A stretch of DNA of 64,000 nucleotides from Lytechinus pictus (GCF_037042905.1 NC_087252.1:33631965-33695964), one strand, 5' to 3'; positions 20,095 to 32,225 are shown, counted from the stretch's first letter. Notes: generated by a model from the letters alone, not told the origin. Numbers and translations: made by a program.

Positions 20095-21106
20095 CAGTGC
20101 GTATCAAAAAAAGTTTACACTTTGAAAAAGCCCTGGGAATTAAAACATATACAACATGTGGGTATTTTTTTTCACATATATTCTTGGGTTCGGGTCTCAT
20201 CTATCCAATAAAAGTAAAATTTATGACAAAATTTTACACTTCAGTGAGTACTGTCCAGTTTTGTAAAGCTCACAGAAATTTGTTTGCGCAGAAATGCTCG
20301 TTTTCACGCTGTGTCAAGGGGAAAGGGCGAAATCAAACTTACCCTGCGAAACATTTCTCATACATTTCCCTTGCACTTTTAGTCAGTTGAAATAAAACGG
20401 ATACATTCAAGCATTTTGAAACAATTTTGCCACCCAAATTGAAGTTTCAACGCTTGGTAAGCACAACCTTTACCCTTTTTGTGCCAGCTGGATCTTAGGA
20501 CATAGCTGAATCTGAACAAAAGGACATGTCCAGCATTTTTTCACTAAGTTTTTATCATTTGAAATGGCTTTACATTTCATTTTTTTATGTATAACTTGTT
20601 TCTCCACACTTTTTCCAAGCTTGACAATGACTAACAAAATGAAAATCAAGCCCTAGCCATTTCATGACTAACAAAATTAAAATCAAGCCCTAGCTATTTC
20701 ATGTAAATCACAGCTCAGTGTAAAGCAAATATCGTCACGATGGCCTTGGTGTGTGGGGGAGGGTGGAGCGCAATGCACTTTTCGAAGTATTTTGGGCAAG
20801 GAAACAAGTTAAAAAGGGTAAAAGATATTTTCAAATCAATTTTCCCAGCTAAATTCCACGTGTTCTTCATGATTAATGTTTACTTTTATTCACATAACTA
20901 TTTCAAAGTTCTGCGCAAATCATTTTTCGCTAACTTTTCAAAAGTAAGTGGTGCTCACTGTAGCGGATTTTTTTTTGACAGTTATAACGACATTTGTTTA
21001 AATGGATCTGTACCAATGTTGAATTGTGGAAAAATCTTCAGGATATTACAAATGTATAATTTTACAGGATTTTTTTCTAAGTGTAAACTTTTTTTGATAC
21101 GTACTG
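20095..21106. mobile_element. 1.0 kb TA-flanked element with CAGTGCGTATC ends
   Basis: The left end is CAGTGCGTATCAAAAAAAGT and the right end the inverse of CAGTACGTATCAAAAAAAGT; both continue TTACACTT. TA flanks at 20093-20094 and 21107-21108. Reading frames at 20097-20390 and 20740-21159 show no transposase motif. Non-autonomous mariner-type element by ends and target. Confidence 0.85.
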
Positions 21107-21179
21107 TATATTTAATGGTTTTCATTTCCGATGGCGGCCTCGTCAACATCAAATCTTAACCATAATCCGTGATCCACCA

Positions 21180-21620
21180 ATATTTTGATGTTGATTCTCC
21201 CAACATGACCTAAGTTCATTGACCCTAAATGACTTCTGACTTGAAAGCCATTATGTCCAAGTTTCATAAACTTTAGGCAAATGAACTTTAGCCAAGGTGT
21301 GGTTGTTTGTTGATTTCCAACATAACTCTTAGAGTTTATGGATCTGGTTCATGAAACTTGGACATAAGAGTAATCAAGCATCCTGTGTGAGTTTCTCGTA
21401 CATGACCAAGGTCAAAGGTCATTTAAGGACAATGAACTTTAGCCGTCTCGGGAGTATTTATTGAACTGCCATCATAATTTTGAAAGTTTATGGATCTAGT
21501 TCATGAAATGTGAATATAAGGGTAATCAAGTATGATCGTGCTCACCAAGTCTTTGGTCACACAATTAAGGTCAAATGTCATTTTAGGGTCAATGGACATC
21601 GTATTTGATGTCCATTTGAA
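21180..21620. repeat. Dispersed 'aaggtcatttaaggtcaatgaa' repeat, right part
   Basis: It contains three diverged units with 'CATGAAACTTGGACATAAG', 'GTAATCAAGCATCC' and 'GGTCATTTAAGGACAATGAA'. It continues the block interrupted at 20095. Confidence 0.55.
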
Positions 21621-21719
21621 AGTTTTTACGTTGACGTCTTGCGCATCATTTGAGACCAAATTCGCTATGAAATTAAAAACATTCAATCCCTATTTATTGT
21701 TCGACATATACATGAAATG

Positions 21720-21930
21720 ATGCACTCCAAAAATTTGCTTTTCACAATTGATCACCGCTGTACAGCGCCAGATCGACGAGGATCTATCCCTTAAATGTTG
21801 AACGCCATAAAATGTAGCAGCAACTCCCATCTTTAAACTTCTATTGGTTTGACGCGGCCGGGATTTGAACTCCCGAGCGCATGCTCTATACATACCAACT
21901 GAGCCAACACACCGGTCTTTGCCCGTGTAT
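21720..21930 (-). mobile_element. tRNA-headed SINE, minus strand
   Basis: On the minus strand 'TTGGCTCAGTTGG' (box A) and 'GAGTTCAAATCCC' (box B) lie at 21849-21912 in tRNA order, but the anticodon stem is shortened, so it is not a functional tRNA. The body extends to about 21720. Confidence 0.6.
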
Positions 21931-22115
21931 GCGGTTAAAAATATCGTCAGTTTGCATTATTCATGAACACACACAAAATCATTTTACTGCATGATTTCTA
22001 TTAAGTTTGTAATCAGAAAATTATTGTGTATGTATGATTATGCTGAAGTATCCGAAATAAAGTATTTCCCAATACATCGCTACTGAATATTTCATTGCAT
22101 GTATTGAACGTTGAG

Positions 22116-23753
22116 TAGGGTTGCAAAATTCCCGAGAATTTTCGCGGTGGAAACTTTCCATGGGAATAAACGGGAATTTATTGGGAATTTTGGGAATTTT
22201 TGGCAACTTTCAAGAAGTGTTGGGAATTTTCAAGAAATGTTGGGAATTTTCAAAAATAGCAATTATCTGATATTTATATACAGGAATTGAAAGGATTGCC
22301 CTGGCGGATGATGCTTCATTGTGCTTTGTCAGCAAGTTTCAAGCAAAAGTATGTGCGATGGCAGTACATGTACACTGCAAATGCTTTACACAAAAGCCTC
22401 TTGGATATTCTCATCTTTTTGCAGATGATAATCATTATTAATAATAATTGTGACATTATTGTTGTTATTAGCATTATTATATTATTTATTTCTCATTTAT
22501 TTCTGCATAGCAGAAGTGAGAACTTGGTGCTGTTTGCAGCGTTAATTTGATGAGTATACAGTTTTCTGGTTCAAGCTTAAAGTTAACTTCAGTTCAGTTA
22601 ACCCTCTTAGAAATAAACATAGTATTCTTAAAATACTAGATCAAATTAAATAAAACTGATATGAGATTGTCATGTCACAAAAGATATGAAATTGATAAAA
22701 CAGTTTTTCAATCTCAATCAAGGTCAAAGATCATTTGAGGTCAACAAACTTTAATAGTGCAGCTTTTTCTCCCTTTGCGAAAAATTCTTCATCTTGATTG
22801 TTTTTAAAAAGTCACCCATTATAATATTGTTAATTCTTGCCCCCCCCATGTTTTGGGGGATGGAGGGGGGCATCTCAGAAATAAATTAGTAATATAACAT
22901 TTTTTGTTCCTGGACCTGATTTCCCCCATTTTTAGACTCACGCCAGTGCCATAGCTGCTGGTGGGATTAGTCTGCTGTGCAATCCTAGTCTGCAGGCACA
23001 GACCCTGATTGAAACTTTGATCAAAAAGTGGGTCTCCACGCAAAGACTAGCACATAAAATCTTGCTGTTTCCTGAGCGAGAGGGCCTTCAGTACACAAGG
23101 CATGAGAAGGCTGCACATTCAGACCCTTAACTGGAGTGAAGGCTTTGCACAGCAGACAAGGGAAACCCTTCACTCTAGGAAAGTGGTCTGAATAAGCAGC
23201 CTAAGGTTTCTGCCAATGACTTGTGTACAGAAGGTCCTTTTGTTCAACAGAAAGTTGTATTTTTGCTAGTCTTGTGTGAAGTCCAACTTGTGGATCAAAG
23301 TTTCAATAAGGGTCTGTGCATGCAGACTACATGTAGGGGGCAATTTAATAGCATGCTATTATATAATGGCAGCTTCTCACATAAAAAAAACACTGACATT
23401 TAAAGAAAAATGCAAAAAGTGTAATGCAAAGTATTATTTTTTTCATGTTGAATTGAAAAGCTTTATTTTGTACATAATGCTCCATCATGTTACTACATAT
23501 ACATATACTATAATGCATTTATGTACAGTTTGATGAATATTTTATACCATGGCCAATTAAAGAATGAAGAATAGGATAAATACAAATGGAAAATATAATA
23601 TTTTAGGATATCAATTTATAATTTTGTATTTAAAATCAAAATTTATAATTTTTTTTAAAAAAATGAAAATTCCCGAAAATTCCAAAAATTCCCGAAACTT
23701 TCCATGGAAATTTTCCAAAATTTCGGGAAAGTTTCCAGCCCTTTGCAACCCTA
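22116..23753. mobile_element. hAT-like element with 8-bp target duplication
   Basis: The ends are TAGGGTTGCAAAATTCCCG and the inverse of TAGGGTTGCAAAGGGC, with further inverted similarity ('GGAAACTTTCCATGG'). Direct repeats ACGTTGAG lie at 22108-22115 and 23754-23761. The interior has no transposase frame. It contains a palindromic repeat (about 22930-23330) of the family seen at 6497-6860. Confidence 0.8.
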
Positions 23754-23887
23754 ACGTTGAGTATTAAATATGTCAACATTGTCAATGTGGTTAGCCACAT
23801 TCTGATATTCAGATTGTCTAAAATATTTCGCTCAATTATCGATGATACAAGATCCTGAATAATTTCTGTCATTATTTTTTTTAAAAG

Positions 23888-23994
23888 GTTTGAGAGTACA
23901 TATTAGGCCCACCATCCAACCCTGCAATTTCTACCCAGAGAAGTGTGTTGTGATGCCTAGGTTCAAGAAGAGAAGTCGTATACATAATTTATAG
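23888..23994 (+). CDS. Exon-like segment, unknown gene (doubtful)
   Basis: It follows a T-rich acceptor ('ttttttttaaaag'). One frame, entered in phase 1, reads LRVHIRPTIQPCNFYPEKCV then VMPRFKKRSRIHNL and a TAG at 23992-23994. Local GC is higher than in the surroundings. No upstream partner exon in the correct phase was found, and no family is recognised. Confidence 0.25.
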
Positions 23995-24480
23995 GTGTAA
24001 ATGAAATTAAATTTTTACTATGTTTATATCGTGTGGATAAAGTTGTGTTTAAAAGTCAGTGAAACCCTCCAGAAATCAACATATTTATGTTTTAGATGTT
24101 TAGCTGCGAAGTCAGGCGATGAAATATTACATTCAATAAAGTTTGTTTCTCTGGGCTCGCCGAACATTGTATAATATCATCTATATTCAGCACTCTGCAT
24201 GAAGGAGTGTGTTTCATGGTGGGGATCGCTAACTTCAGAACACAACTGTGGGTTTCAGTTACTCCACTGAGTATGAGGTTAAATCAAGTATTGCTATATC
24301 CAAAAATGTACATAATTCTTATTTCGCAATATTACGACGTTTTTATTTTGTTGTTCCAATGTACAAAAAGTCAGCAGCAGGACATGTTATTTCTCCATTG
24401 TAGGTGTTACTTATTGATATATAATGTTAATCAAATTGTATAAGGAGATATATCTTAGTATATTGAGAGTGAGGTTCCGA
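23995..24480. other. No recognisable feature
   Basis: AT-rich. The open frame at 24207-24443 has no family resemblance, no splice context and ordinary composition. Confidence 0.4.
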
Positions 24481-24483
24481 TGG

Positions 24484-24620
24484 AGGTGCTGTGGCCGAGT
24501 GGTCTAAGGCGCCTGATTATACACAGGAAAGTCCGGGGTTCGATCTCCGGTCTCAGCACCTATGCCTGTGAGCACGGCATTTAATCGACGGTCCTTTATT
24601 CAAATAAATGGGAATGTTTT
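24484..24620 (+). mobile_element. tRNA-Leu/Ser-like SINE head
   Basis: The acceptor stem GGTGCTG/CAGCACC (24484-24490 and 24554-24560) pairs perfectly. The D arm 'TGGCCGAGTGGTCTAAGGCG' and box B 'GGTTCGATCTC' are clear. The anticodon arm is 16 instead of 17 bases and there is no long variable arm, so a working tRNA is unlikely. The sequence 'GTGAGCACGGCATTTAA' after it resembles SINE bodies. Confidence 0.6.
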
Positions 24621-25187
24621 ATGCCTTCTTGATAGATATGTGTGCACTGTGTGTTTTGATACTGATATCCTTCCATCATATATCTAAGTTTTCTCTATCG
24701 CGAAGCCAATTTACACGAATATATATTTTGTGTAATAGATAGTTAAACATAATTATTATGATATGTTTGTCTTAGTAATTGATATGTCTGCACTTTTTTA
24801 TAGTGATATCCTTCCAGCAGATATCATTTTTTTTACATCGCGATTTACACGAAAATATTTTTTGGGGAAATTGCAATTAACCAGATGAAGTGCCTGTTCT
24901 ATGCCAAGTTTATCTTAGAAATTAATGCATTATATATGTATCATAACTGAAGAGGATATTCGTTGTTTTTATCATGGATACGTTATAATTACGATTATAT
25001 TGCAGTGAATGAAGATATTATTAGTGTAATTTGAATATACGTAGTTTAATAGCTAATATAGGACCCAATAAGATATTACTTAACAAAAAAATAACAATGG
25101 CAATACTCAGAAATGTATGAAGTTTATTATTTTTGTTATTTATTTTTTTGAAATACGTAGTATTGCTATGTTCATGATGTTAAATGG
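24621..25187. other. No recognisable feature
   Basis: AT-rich sequence with no reading frame or repeat structure I could identify. Confidence 0.4.
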
Positions 25188-26028
25188 TATAAATCCCTCC
25201 AAAAAAGTTTGGAAATCTGAATTTGGCCATTAATTTCTCCCAACTCCAACTTTTACAGAATGGATATTTAATATCATTCAAAAGATCATTTAATTCTCTT
25301 TAAAATAATACCATGCCTATTATGATCATGCCATCACAAAAAAAGCCGGATTCAAAAGTGATGGATGAGGTCCGAATTGAAAAGCTGCAAAACGAGCAGA
25401 AATAGTCATGAAGGGTCAATAAAGGACATGATTCTTTTGTCTGTGTCAATAGAGATGAAAATCCATTCATGACAAATCAAGCCCCTGCTTCTTCATTTTA
25501 ACAGTTTTTGTGGTTTATGTAGGGTTTGAGTCGTGGTTTGAAACAGGGGCCACGGAACAGTTTTGAAAGTGGGGAGGGGGCTGAGACAAAAGTGTGGGGG
25601 TGCGGACCATGCAAAAAATCACAATCATAATGGTAACTTTTACGTTTTTGTACACGGTTTTGGAAAAAGTGGGGGGGCTGAAGCCCCCCCCCCGCCCCTC
25701 CGTTTCCGCGGCCCCTGTGAAATACCCATGTATGTTTATTTGATATGTGTTTCCTTGTGCAGAGGTGTGTTTGATTCTATGTTAATGTTGATGTTAAGGT
25801 GCATAAAAACAAAAGAAACCGCTGAGAAACTCGTTCATCACCACAGGAAAAAAAAAAGAACAGTGACTTTCAATTTTGTGTCATTTTGCAACTTTCGAAT
25901 TTTGACTTTGGACCACACTTCATGGCACTGCACCTCCATGTGAACCATAATCATATCATGTAGGGTATTAGTTTAAAGAGGGATTTTCGATCAAAATCAG
26001 ATTTCCAAACTTTTTTGAGGAGTTCTAG
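25188..26028 (-). mobile_element. Inverted-repeat element, inverse copy of 62164-62835
   Basis: The ends 'AAATCCCTCCAAAAAAGTTTGGA' type (25193) and inverse 'CCAAACTTTTTTGAGGAGTT' (26005) match. Long interior stretches are the inverse of 62164-62835, for example 'CCATGTGAACCATAATCATATCATGTAGG' type near 25937 against 62285. A smaller MITE (25544-25717) is inserted in it. Confidence 0.7.
25544..25717. mobile_element. 174-bp MITE with CAGGGGCC ends and 5-bp TSD
   Basis: The ends are CAGGGGCCACGGAACAG and the inverse of CAGGGGCCGCGGAAACG. TGAAA is duplicated at 25539-25543 and 25718-25722. The related copy at about 62519-62525 has a single TTTGAAATACC-type site (inverse orientation), so it shows the empty target. 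Another copy is at 35059-35221 and a partial one at about 38285-38394. Confidence 0.8.
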
Positions 26029-26960
26029 TAAATGTAAATGAGTGGAAATGAAAGGGGAAATGAGAAGTAAACTGAAGGTGACAAAGAGAGAGAAGAAGAG
26101 AGAGAGTGGGAGAGAGAAAGGGGGGGGGGGGGGGGGGAGGGGAGGTAAACATGCAAAGAATTGTAAACACACCCACAACCATAACATAAAATCAAACTTA
26201 TCAAGACTTACTACGACGGGATGAGACACTACACAACTCATTTAAATCGGGCGCTGGAGGATGTGAAGACCGAGCGCTGCAAGCCATCTCGATAAGGAAA
26301 TATTATTGTCTAGAGAGTGTAAGGGAAGGTTGAAATGAATTGTGTATGGGGGTGATATGTGCGGTGGTAGATGAATCTTTCGCATTTCGGACTTTATGTT
26401 ATTGAATCGGGTGTGGGGGCAGTTTTAGTTTTTAAATCGTATTTTTTATTTTTTATTTTTTTTGCATTTGGTGCATGTGATCGGTTAAAGTATCCAGGTG
26501 GATTTACATGTGATGTGCGAAGTAATTGAGTAATTTTGTTTGGTTACAGTGCTGGTGAATTTGCTGGTGTTCGTGATGTGGTTGTGCAGGGTGCAATTGG
26601 GCGATTTAAATTTGAAATGCAGGGGGTCATTGGGAGTATTGGTGGGGTGGGGATTTATGTTGGGAACGGCCGTGGGAGGTTGTGTAGGGTGCGCCCTCTG
26701 CGGTAGGAAGTAGTAGGGTGGTTCGGGAAGATGGCTGTTGTTGTCGATTGTTGTCATGTTTGTAGGATGGGGAAATGTTATTATTATTATTTGAGGTACC
26801 TTGGCTGTTACGGGTGGGAAGGTTGTGGGAAAGTAGATGTTGTTGTTTTGTTCTTGAAGGGCCTGATATATGAAAAGCTGTTCTTTTTTGGTTTTTCTCT
26901 GGCCTTATTTTTTTGCTTTTTAACCATTTTTGGGTTTCGGCGCCATGTAAAGTGTATCTG
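26029..26960. other. Purine-rich run and G/T-rich segment, origin unclear
   Basis: Bases 26080-26147 are almost pure purine with an 18-base G run. From 26230 to 26960 the + strand is G/T-biased. The minus strand shows a Pro/Asn/Thr-rich frame (26485-26757) and ATG GCG CCG AAA near 26943, which could be a retroelement ORF1-like relic, but no motif supports this. Confidence 0.3.
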
Positions 26961-27165
26961 TTGATTTCCATCATTACTTTGATAGTTAATGGATCTGATT
27001 CATGAAACCTGAACATAAGAGTAATCAAGCATCACTGAAAATGCTTTGTGAATTTCAGATCACATGACCAATATGAAAGGTCATTTAGGGTTAATGAACT
27101 TAGATTATGCTGGGGGAATCAAAACGAAATCTTAACCAAGGGTAAGTCTTTAGAATCATATTTTG
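26955..27165. repeat. Copy of the 'ggtcatttagggttaatgaa' dispersed repeat
   Basis: It shares 'GTTGATTTCCATCAT', 'CATAAGAGTAATCAAGCATC' and 'GGTCATTT' with 21300-21440. Confidence 0.6.
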
Positions 27166-27589
27166 GGGAAAGCTTATGAGCCGATCTACACAAATATTTG
27201 CTGTTTCGCATGATTGCTTCAAGCATAAGGATGGCCATTCAAAGTCATGACTTTGATCATTATGATTTTTTTCAATAAATGAAGTTCCTATGGTTTTAAT
27301 TCCAAAACAAAGGGGGTGAATATAATTTTGATGGATTGCTTTAATGCTCCGACCTTTTGTAATGAATTAATTATGGCTTAAGGAAATATTCAAAGCAGAA
27401 TTGTAGAAATTATGGATTTGATAAGAGATCAGATAGTGGGAAGTTCAGGAAAGAACGTTATACACTACTCCACCTGTGGGGGCGCCATGCACAAAAAACT
27501 ATTAGTACTTTGTTTTTACTTTCAGGATACACATTTCCTTAAAATATCGTGCAAATCCAATGATTAGAATTGAAGTTTATAACATTTTT

Positions 27590-28795
27590 TATTAAGAATA
27601 ATAATAATAATACATATGATTTATAAAGCTTCTTTTCCATTTTGATTAAATGCTCAAGACGCTTATAAGAGAGCAAAACATAAAAGTAAAGAGAACTAAG
27701 TACAAGAAAGGGTAAATTACAAATTAGGAAAATGTCTGTCTTCAAACCTAGTACCTGCTGGTGAACAAATGCAATTTTAGGTTGCCCTTAAAGGATGTTG
27801 CAGAGTTTGAGTTCTTCAGCTCCTGTGGTAGTCACGGTGAATTCCACAGGGCTGGTCCGGCATAAGCAAAGGTTCGATCGCCCCAACATTTTTTAGATAG
27901 TGGAATATGTAAGACACTATAGATTGGGATGTTCGCAGTGTGCGTGCAGGTTGATAGTGGGGTATAGGAGACTTGTAATCGGGTGCGGATCCATTGATGA
28001 TATGATGAACCAAAAGTAGAATTTTGAAAACTATGCTATCCTTTATGGGCAACCAATGGAGGTCTATAAGAACAGGAGCGATGTGATCGTGTTTATTTGA
28101 CAGAAAACAATGCGAGCTGCTGAATTATGAAGTTTTTGAAGTCGGGTAATTTTAGAGTTAGGTATATGAAAGAGATGAATACTGCCGAAATTAAGACGTG
28201 ATGAGATGAGTGAGTGCTCAAGTTTCTTTGTTGCAGAACGAGTTCAATATTTTCGAATGAAACCAATGATACGCAATTGATAGCGGACAGATTTACAAAT
28301 ACCTGTGACCTGATTTGACATTGCCATTTGGGAATCGAAAATGACACCAAGATTGCGGCAAGAATCAGAGAAAGGAACAGGATTACCGGCAATGAAAATG
28401 GAGTCTATAATGTTAAGTTTACTTAATTGAGATTTGGAGCCAAAAGCATGAACTCACATTTACTGTGGTTCACTGAATTTCATTTCATCCAGGTGTCAGT
28501 AGCAGAAATGCAATTTTCCAAAATGCGTAAAGTTTCGGAAGGTTGAATTTGGTCCGGTGGAAAAGAGACAAAAACCTGTTTATCATCGACATAAATATGG
28601 TATTGAAGAGGGTGATTTTTAAAAATATGGCGAATACCGAGTAGGTATATTGAAAATAAGGTCGGTCCGCCTACAGAGCCCTGCAGTACTCCACAACCTA
28701 ATGACCGTGAGGAGGATGTGAAACCGTCAAGAACGACAGACTGTGAATGGTATGATAGGTAAGATCTAAACCATTCAAGAGCCTGGTCCTGGATA
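27590..28795 (-). mobile_element. L2/CR1-like LINE fragment, multiply broken
   Basis: On the minus strand pieces in different frames match the palm and C-terminal region: YVDD-like 'YHIYVDDKQVFVSF' near 28590, and 'LPIKDSIVFKILLLVHHIIN' near 28010-28052. The tail end has '(ATT)n' near 27597-27612 and 'GCGTCTTGAGC'-type sequence on the minus strand. Frameshifts and stops throughout; inactive. Confidence 0.75.
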
Positions 28796-29091
28796 CCTTA
28801 CTTGAACTCACTTATTGGAAAAAACACAACACGTTTGTGCAATTGTATGAAAAAGAAATGGCTGTATAACTAAGTATAAAACCCATTTGTAAAGTCCCAT
28901 GAGTTCGAAATAGTAAAAGTCTTTTGGCCATTTTCAAATTTTCAAAGATACGTTTTGCCCCCCCCCCTTTTATTTAAAATAAAGAAATGGAATTTTGAAA
29001 TAAAACAAAATGCATGATGAAGTATACATATGAAACTACTTGTAGCTAAGGGGCGAAAAATCCATATAAAAAGGGGCACCTGGTACCTTAA

Positions 29092-29671
29092 AGGGGAAGC
29101 CAACCAAAATAAAACCTTTTTTTACAAGAAAAAAGGAAAGTCAGACAAGTTGATAGGTAAAAGATTGAACTAGACAAATAACAAGAAAGTTATGAATTTT
29201 TAAAAGTTGTAAATATTGGTAATCACTTACTCATGGAGACTTCAAATTGGCCGCATATGGGATGTCATAGTGATGTAAGGCAAGGACTACTATTCTATGT
29301 ACTTCAATACATATTATGGCTAAAATGTCATTTTTCCCAAAAGTTTTATTTCAAATTATATTTTTCTTTCATGAGGACAATATACTTCCTGGGTTATATT
29401 TAGATTATTGCCCCAGGGGAATGGGTGCTTAAGAGAAAACCACAAATCCCTGATAATGAAGTACATGGCCTATGGGAAAGTTGTCCTTGCCCCTTGTCAT
29501 AATTTACTTACCCAGTTGCCAATTTGAAATCTACATACTATTAGTGATCTCAATTTTAAAGCAGCTATAACTTTCATATATTATATGTCCGATTTCACAT
29601 TTTCACCATTCTGTTTAATTTATTTTTCTCCTTCCCAACACACCTTTTTATGGCCAAGGCTGGATTCCCCT
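29092..29671. mobile_element. 580-bp hairpin MITE with TTAA target
   Basis: It begins AGGGGAAGCCAACC after TTAA (29088-29091) and ends with the inverse of AGGGGAATCCAGCC before TTAA (29672-29675). Arms share 'AAAATTGAAC'-like blocks and 'CTTTCATATATTATATG' at the right. No coding sequence. Confidence 0.75.
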
Positions 29672-29899
29672 TTAAGCATTAAGAAAAACACGATTGTATT
29701 AGCATAGTCCGTTTGAATTAATATTTCTTTGAAAGCATCAAAAAAGAGAAATTGAAATGTCAAAAAAATACGCGATATGATGAAAATTGAGGAAAACATA
29801 TATATCGGCAAGTGAACAATATACAAATAGCGAATAGGCATGAGTGCGATGGTGCGAGATTTCGCATGAGGTGAAAGAAAGATGCTCTATTCATCGAGG

Positions 29900-32225
29900 C
29901 GAGAAATTTAAAGATGATGTAAGGAAAGTTGATTGCCATGAGTTTTATTCATGTGGGACTGACGTTGAAAAATTGTGGCACTACTTTAAAAACACACTCC
30001 TGGACATTTGTGACAGGCATGCCCCCGTGATATCAGTGCGGCAAAAACAAAGAGGGGTACCTTGGATAAATGATGATTTTTTGGTGTTAGCACGCGAAAG
30101 GGATTATTATCGAAAGCAATTTAGAAAAACAAGATTAATTTATTGGTGGAATAAATTTCAGTTTCCCCGTAACAGAGCTAATAACTTGATTAAAAATTTG
30201 AAAAAGAAGTATTATCAGGACAAATTTAAGGACTGCGGAAATGACATAAAAAAGAACTGGAACATTTTATCGAAGCTTATACCTAAGAAAAATAAAACCA
30301 CGAGTCATGATGTTAAATTAACAATTGATAATGATCAAATACCTAACAATGAAATAGCTCACGTTCTAAACAAAGCCTTTAATGAAGTCGGCTCAAGGTT
30401 GCAAGCCGCTTCGGGTAATTTCTCGAAAGATTTATTAAACAATTTACAAACTCTGTTTATTCCAGATTGTGAATTTAACTTTTATGCAATCAAAAAGGAG
30501 TATGTTTTGAAAGAACTATTACATATTGATTGTTCGAAAGCGGTCGGAGTAGATGGCATTCACCCTAAGTTTCTTAAGCTGGCAGCAGAGAGTATAGCTG
30601 GCCCTTTAACCCATTTATTTAATGCAACTTTACAAACTAGTGTTATTCCAGAAGATTTCAAAACAGCAAGAATTACTCCTGTACATAAGGGAGGATCATT
30701 TGATATTGACAATTATAGACCAATTTCTGTGCTTCCAGTCCTGTCCAAAATACTAGAGAGAGCAATACATGATCAATTGTATAAGTACTTAAATGTAAAT
30801 GATCTACTTGCAAATTGTCAGTCTGGCTTCAGACCGTCTTATTCTACTGCCACTTGTCTAACTGAGATTACAGACTTTTTGTATGATAAAATGGACCGAA
30901 AACATGTTACTGGTGGTATTTTCTTGGACTTGCGCAAAGCTTTTGATGTTATTCCTCACAATTTTATACTTGCAGAACTTAAGTACTATGGTATTACTGG
31001 CAATGAATACAACTGGATGGAATCGTATTTAACGGACAGAAGGCAATTTGTAATGATTAACAGTTGTCGCAGTGAATTTTTAAAGATAAAATCAGGTGTC
31101 CCACAAGGATCTATACTGGGTCCATTGATATTTTGTATTTTTATTAATGACATGTGTAATTTGAAATTGCATGTACATTCTAAAATGTCTCTTTATGCTG
31201 ATGATACCGCCATTTTTAATCACGGTGAATCAATTAAGGAGGTACAAAAGTATTTGCAAGATGATTTTGATTCAATAGGTAAATGGCTTGACTTAAATAA
31301 TATGCATTTACACCCGCAAAAAACAAAAGCAATGGTATTTGGTCAAAAGAAAAAGTTGAGGGGTGCTCATTTGTCAGTGAAATTCAGGAACATACAACTA
31401 GAAAATGTAAAAAAGATTAAATACTTAGGTGTCATGCTCGATCCGGGCTTGACTTGGTGCGAACATATTACTAATATCGTTTGTAAAATATCTCGGGCAA
31501 TAGGTTGTGTAAGGCGGATTAAGCACTTACTGTCCTTTGATATCATGAAGAAGCTGTACTTTTCTATGATTTTACCTTACATTGATTACTGTATTACATC
31601 TTGGGGAAGCAGTGCAAAAATACATTTAGATAAGATACAAAAACTTCAAAATAAATATGCCAGAATGCTTTTGAAAAAAGATTATAATACATCACAAATT
31701 TCTTTGTTGCAGTCACTGAAGTGGCAATCAGTAGATCAGCGTATAAAATATCAGTATTGTGTTCTTGTATATAAAATAATGAATGATTTAGTTCCAAATT
31801 ATTTAAAACCTTTAATATGTAAACGGCCCGTGAAATACAGGACACGGTTTTCTTTACGATGCCCCCTTCAGCTTCCCAAAGCTAGAATTGAACATAAAAA
31901 AAATCTTTCGCATATGTCGGACCCAAATTATTTAATGCACTTCCTTCAAATTTACAAGTTTGTACCTCCTTGTTAGTTTTTAAAAAATTATGCAAAGCCT
32001 TTCATACGAATTGATAAAGAGCGAAATGATATTCCATTGATTTACAATGCTATGTATGTTTTAATTATCACTTCCCACTCTACATTTTGGTGTTAATTGT
32101 TTCTGATGTTAGATATTTTGTATTTTGTATTTTTGATGTTGTTTGTTGTTGTTGTTGCTGTTCATAGTTATCTTGACATGTATTTTAAACTGCAGGGCGC
32201 CTTTGTAAAGCAGTTTTTTTACAGA
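29900..32225 (+). mobile_element. LINE (Jockey/CR1-like), reverse transcriptase nearly intact
   Basis: One frame from about 29844 to 31976 encodes a linker ('VPWINDDFLVLARERDYYRK'), the full reverse transcriptase with 'SGVPQGSILGPLIF' and YADD at 31194-31205, and the C-terminal 'LPYIDYCITSWGSS' region. The endonuclease is missing (5' truncation). The last 30 or so codons are frameshifted: in the A8 run near 31900 the frame leaves the family C-terminus, which continues in another frame to a TGA near 32020. The first roughly 30 residues from 29844 do not look like LINE protein. It is related to the LINE at 2955-5208 but has no stop in the palm, so it is younger. Confidence 0.87.

Noticed and set aside
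24484-24560. Functional tRNA gene
   Set aside because: The acceptor and T arms are good, but the anticodon arm is one base short and a SINE-like body follows.
26485-27028. Pro/Asn-rich genes on the minus strand
   Set aside because: Composition follows a G/T-biased strand. Overlapping frames are similarly biased and no domain is recognisable.
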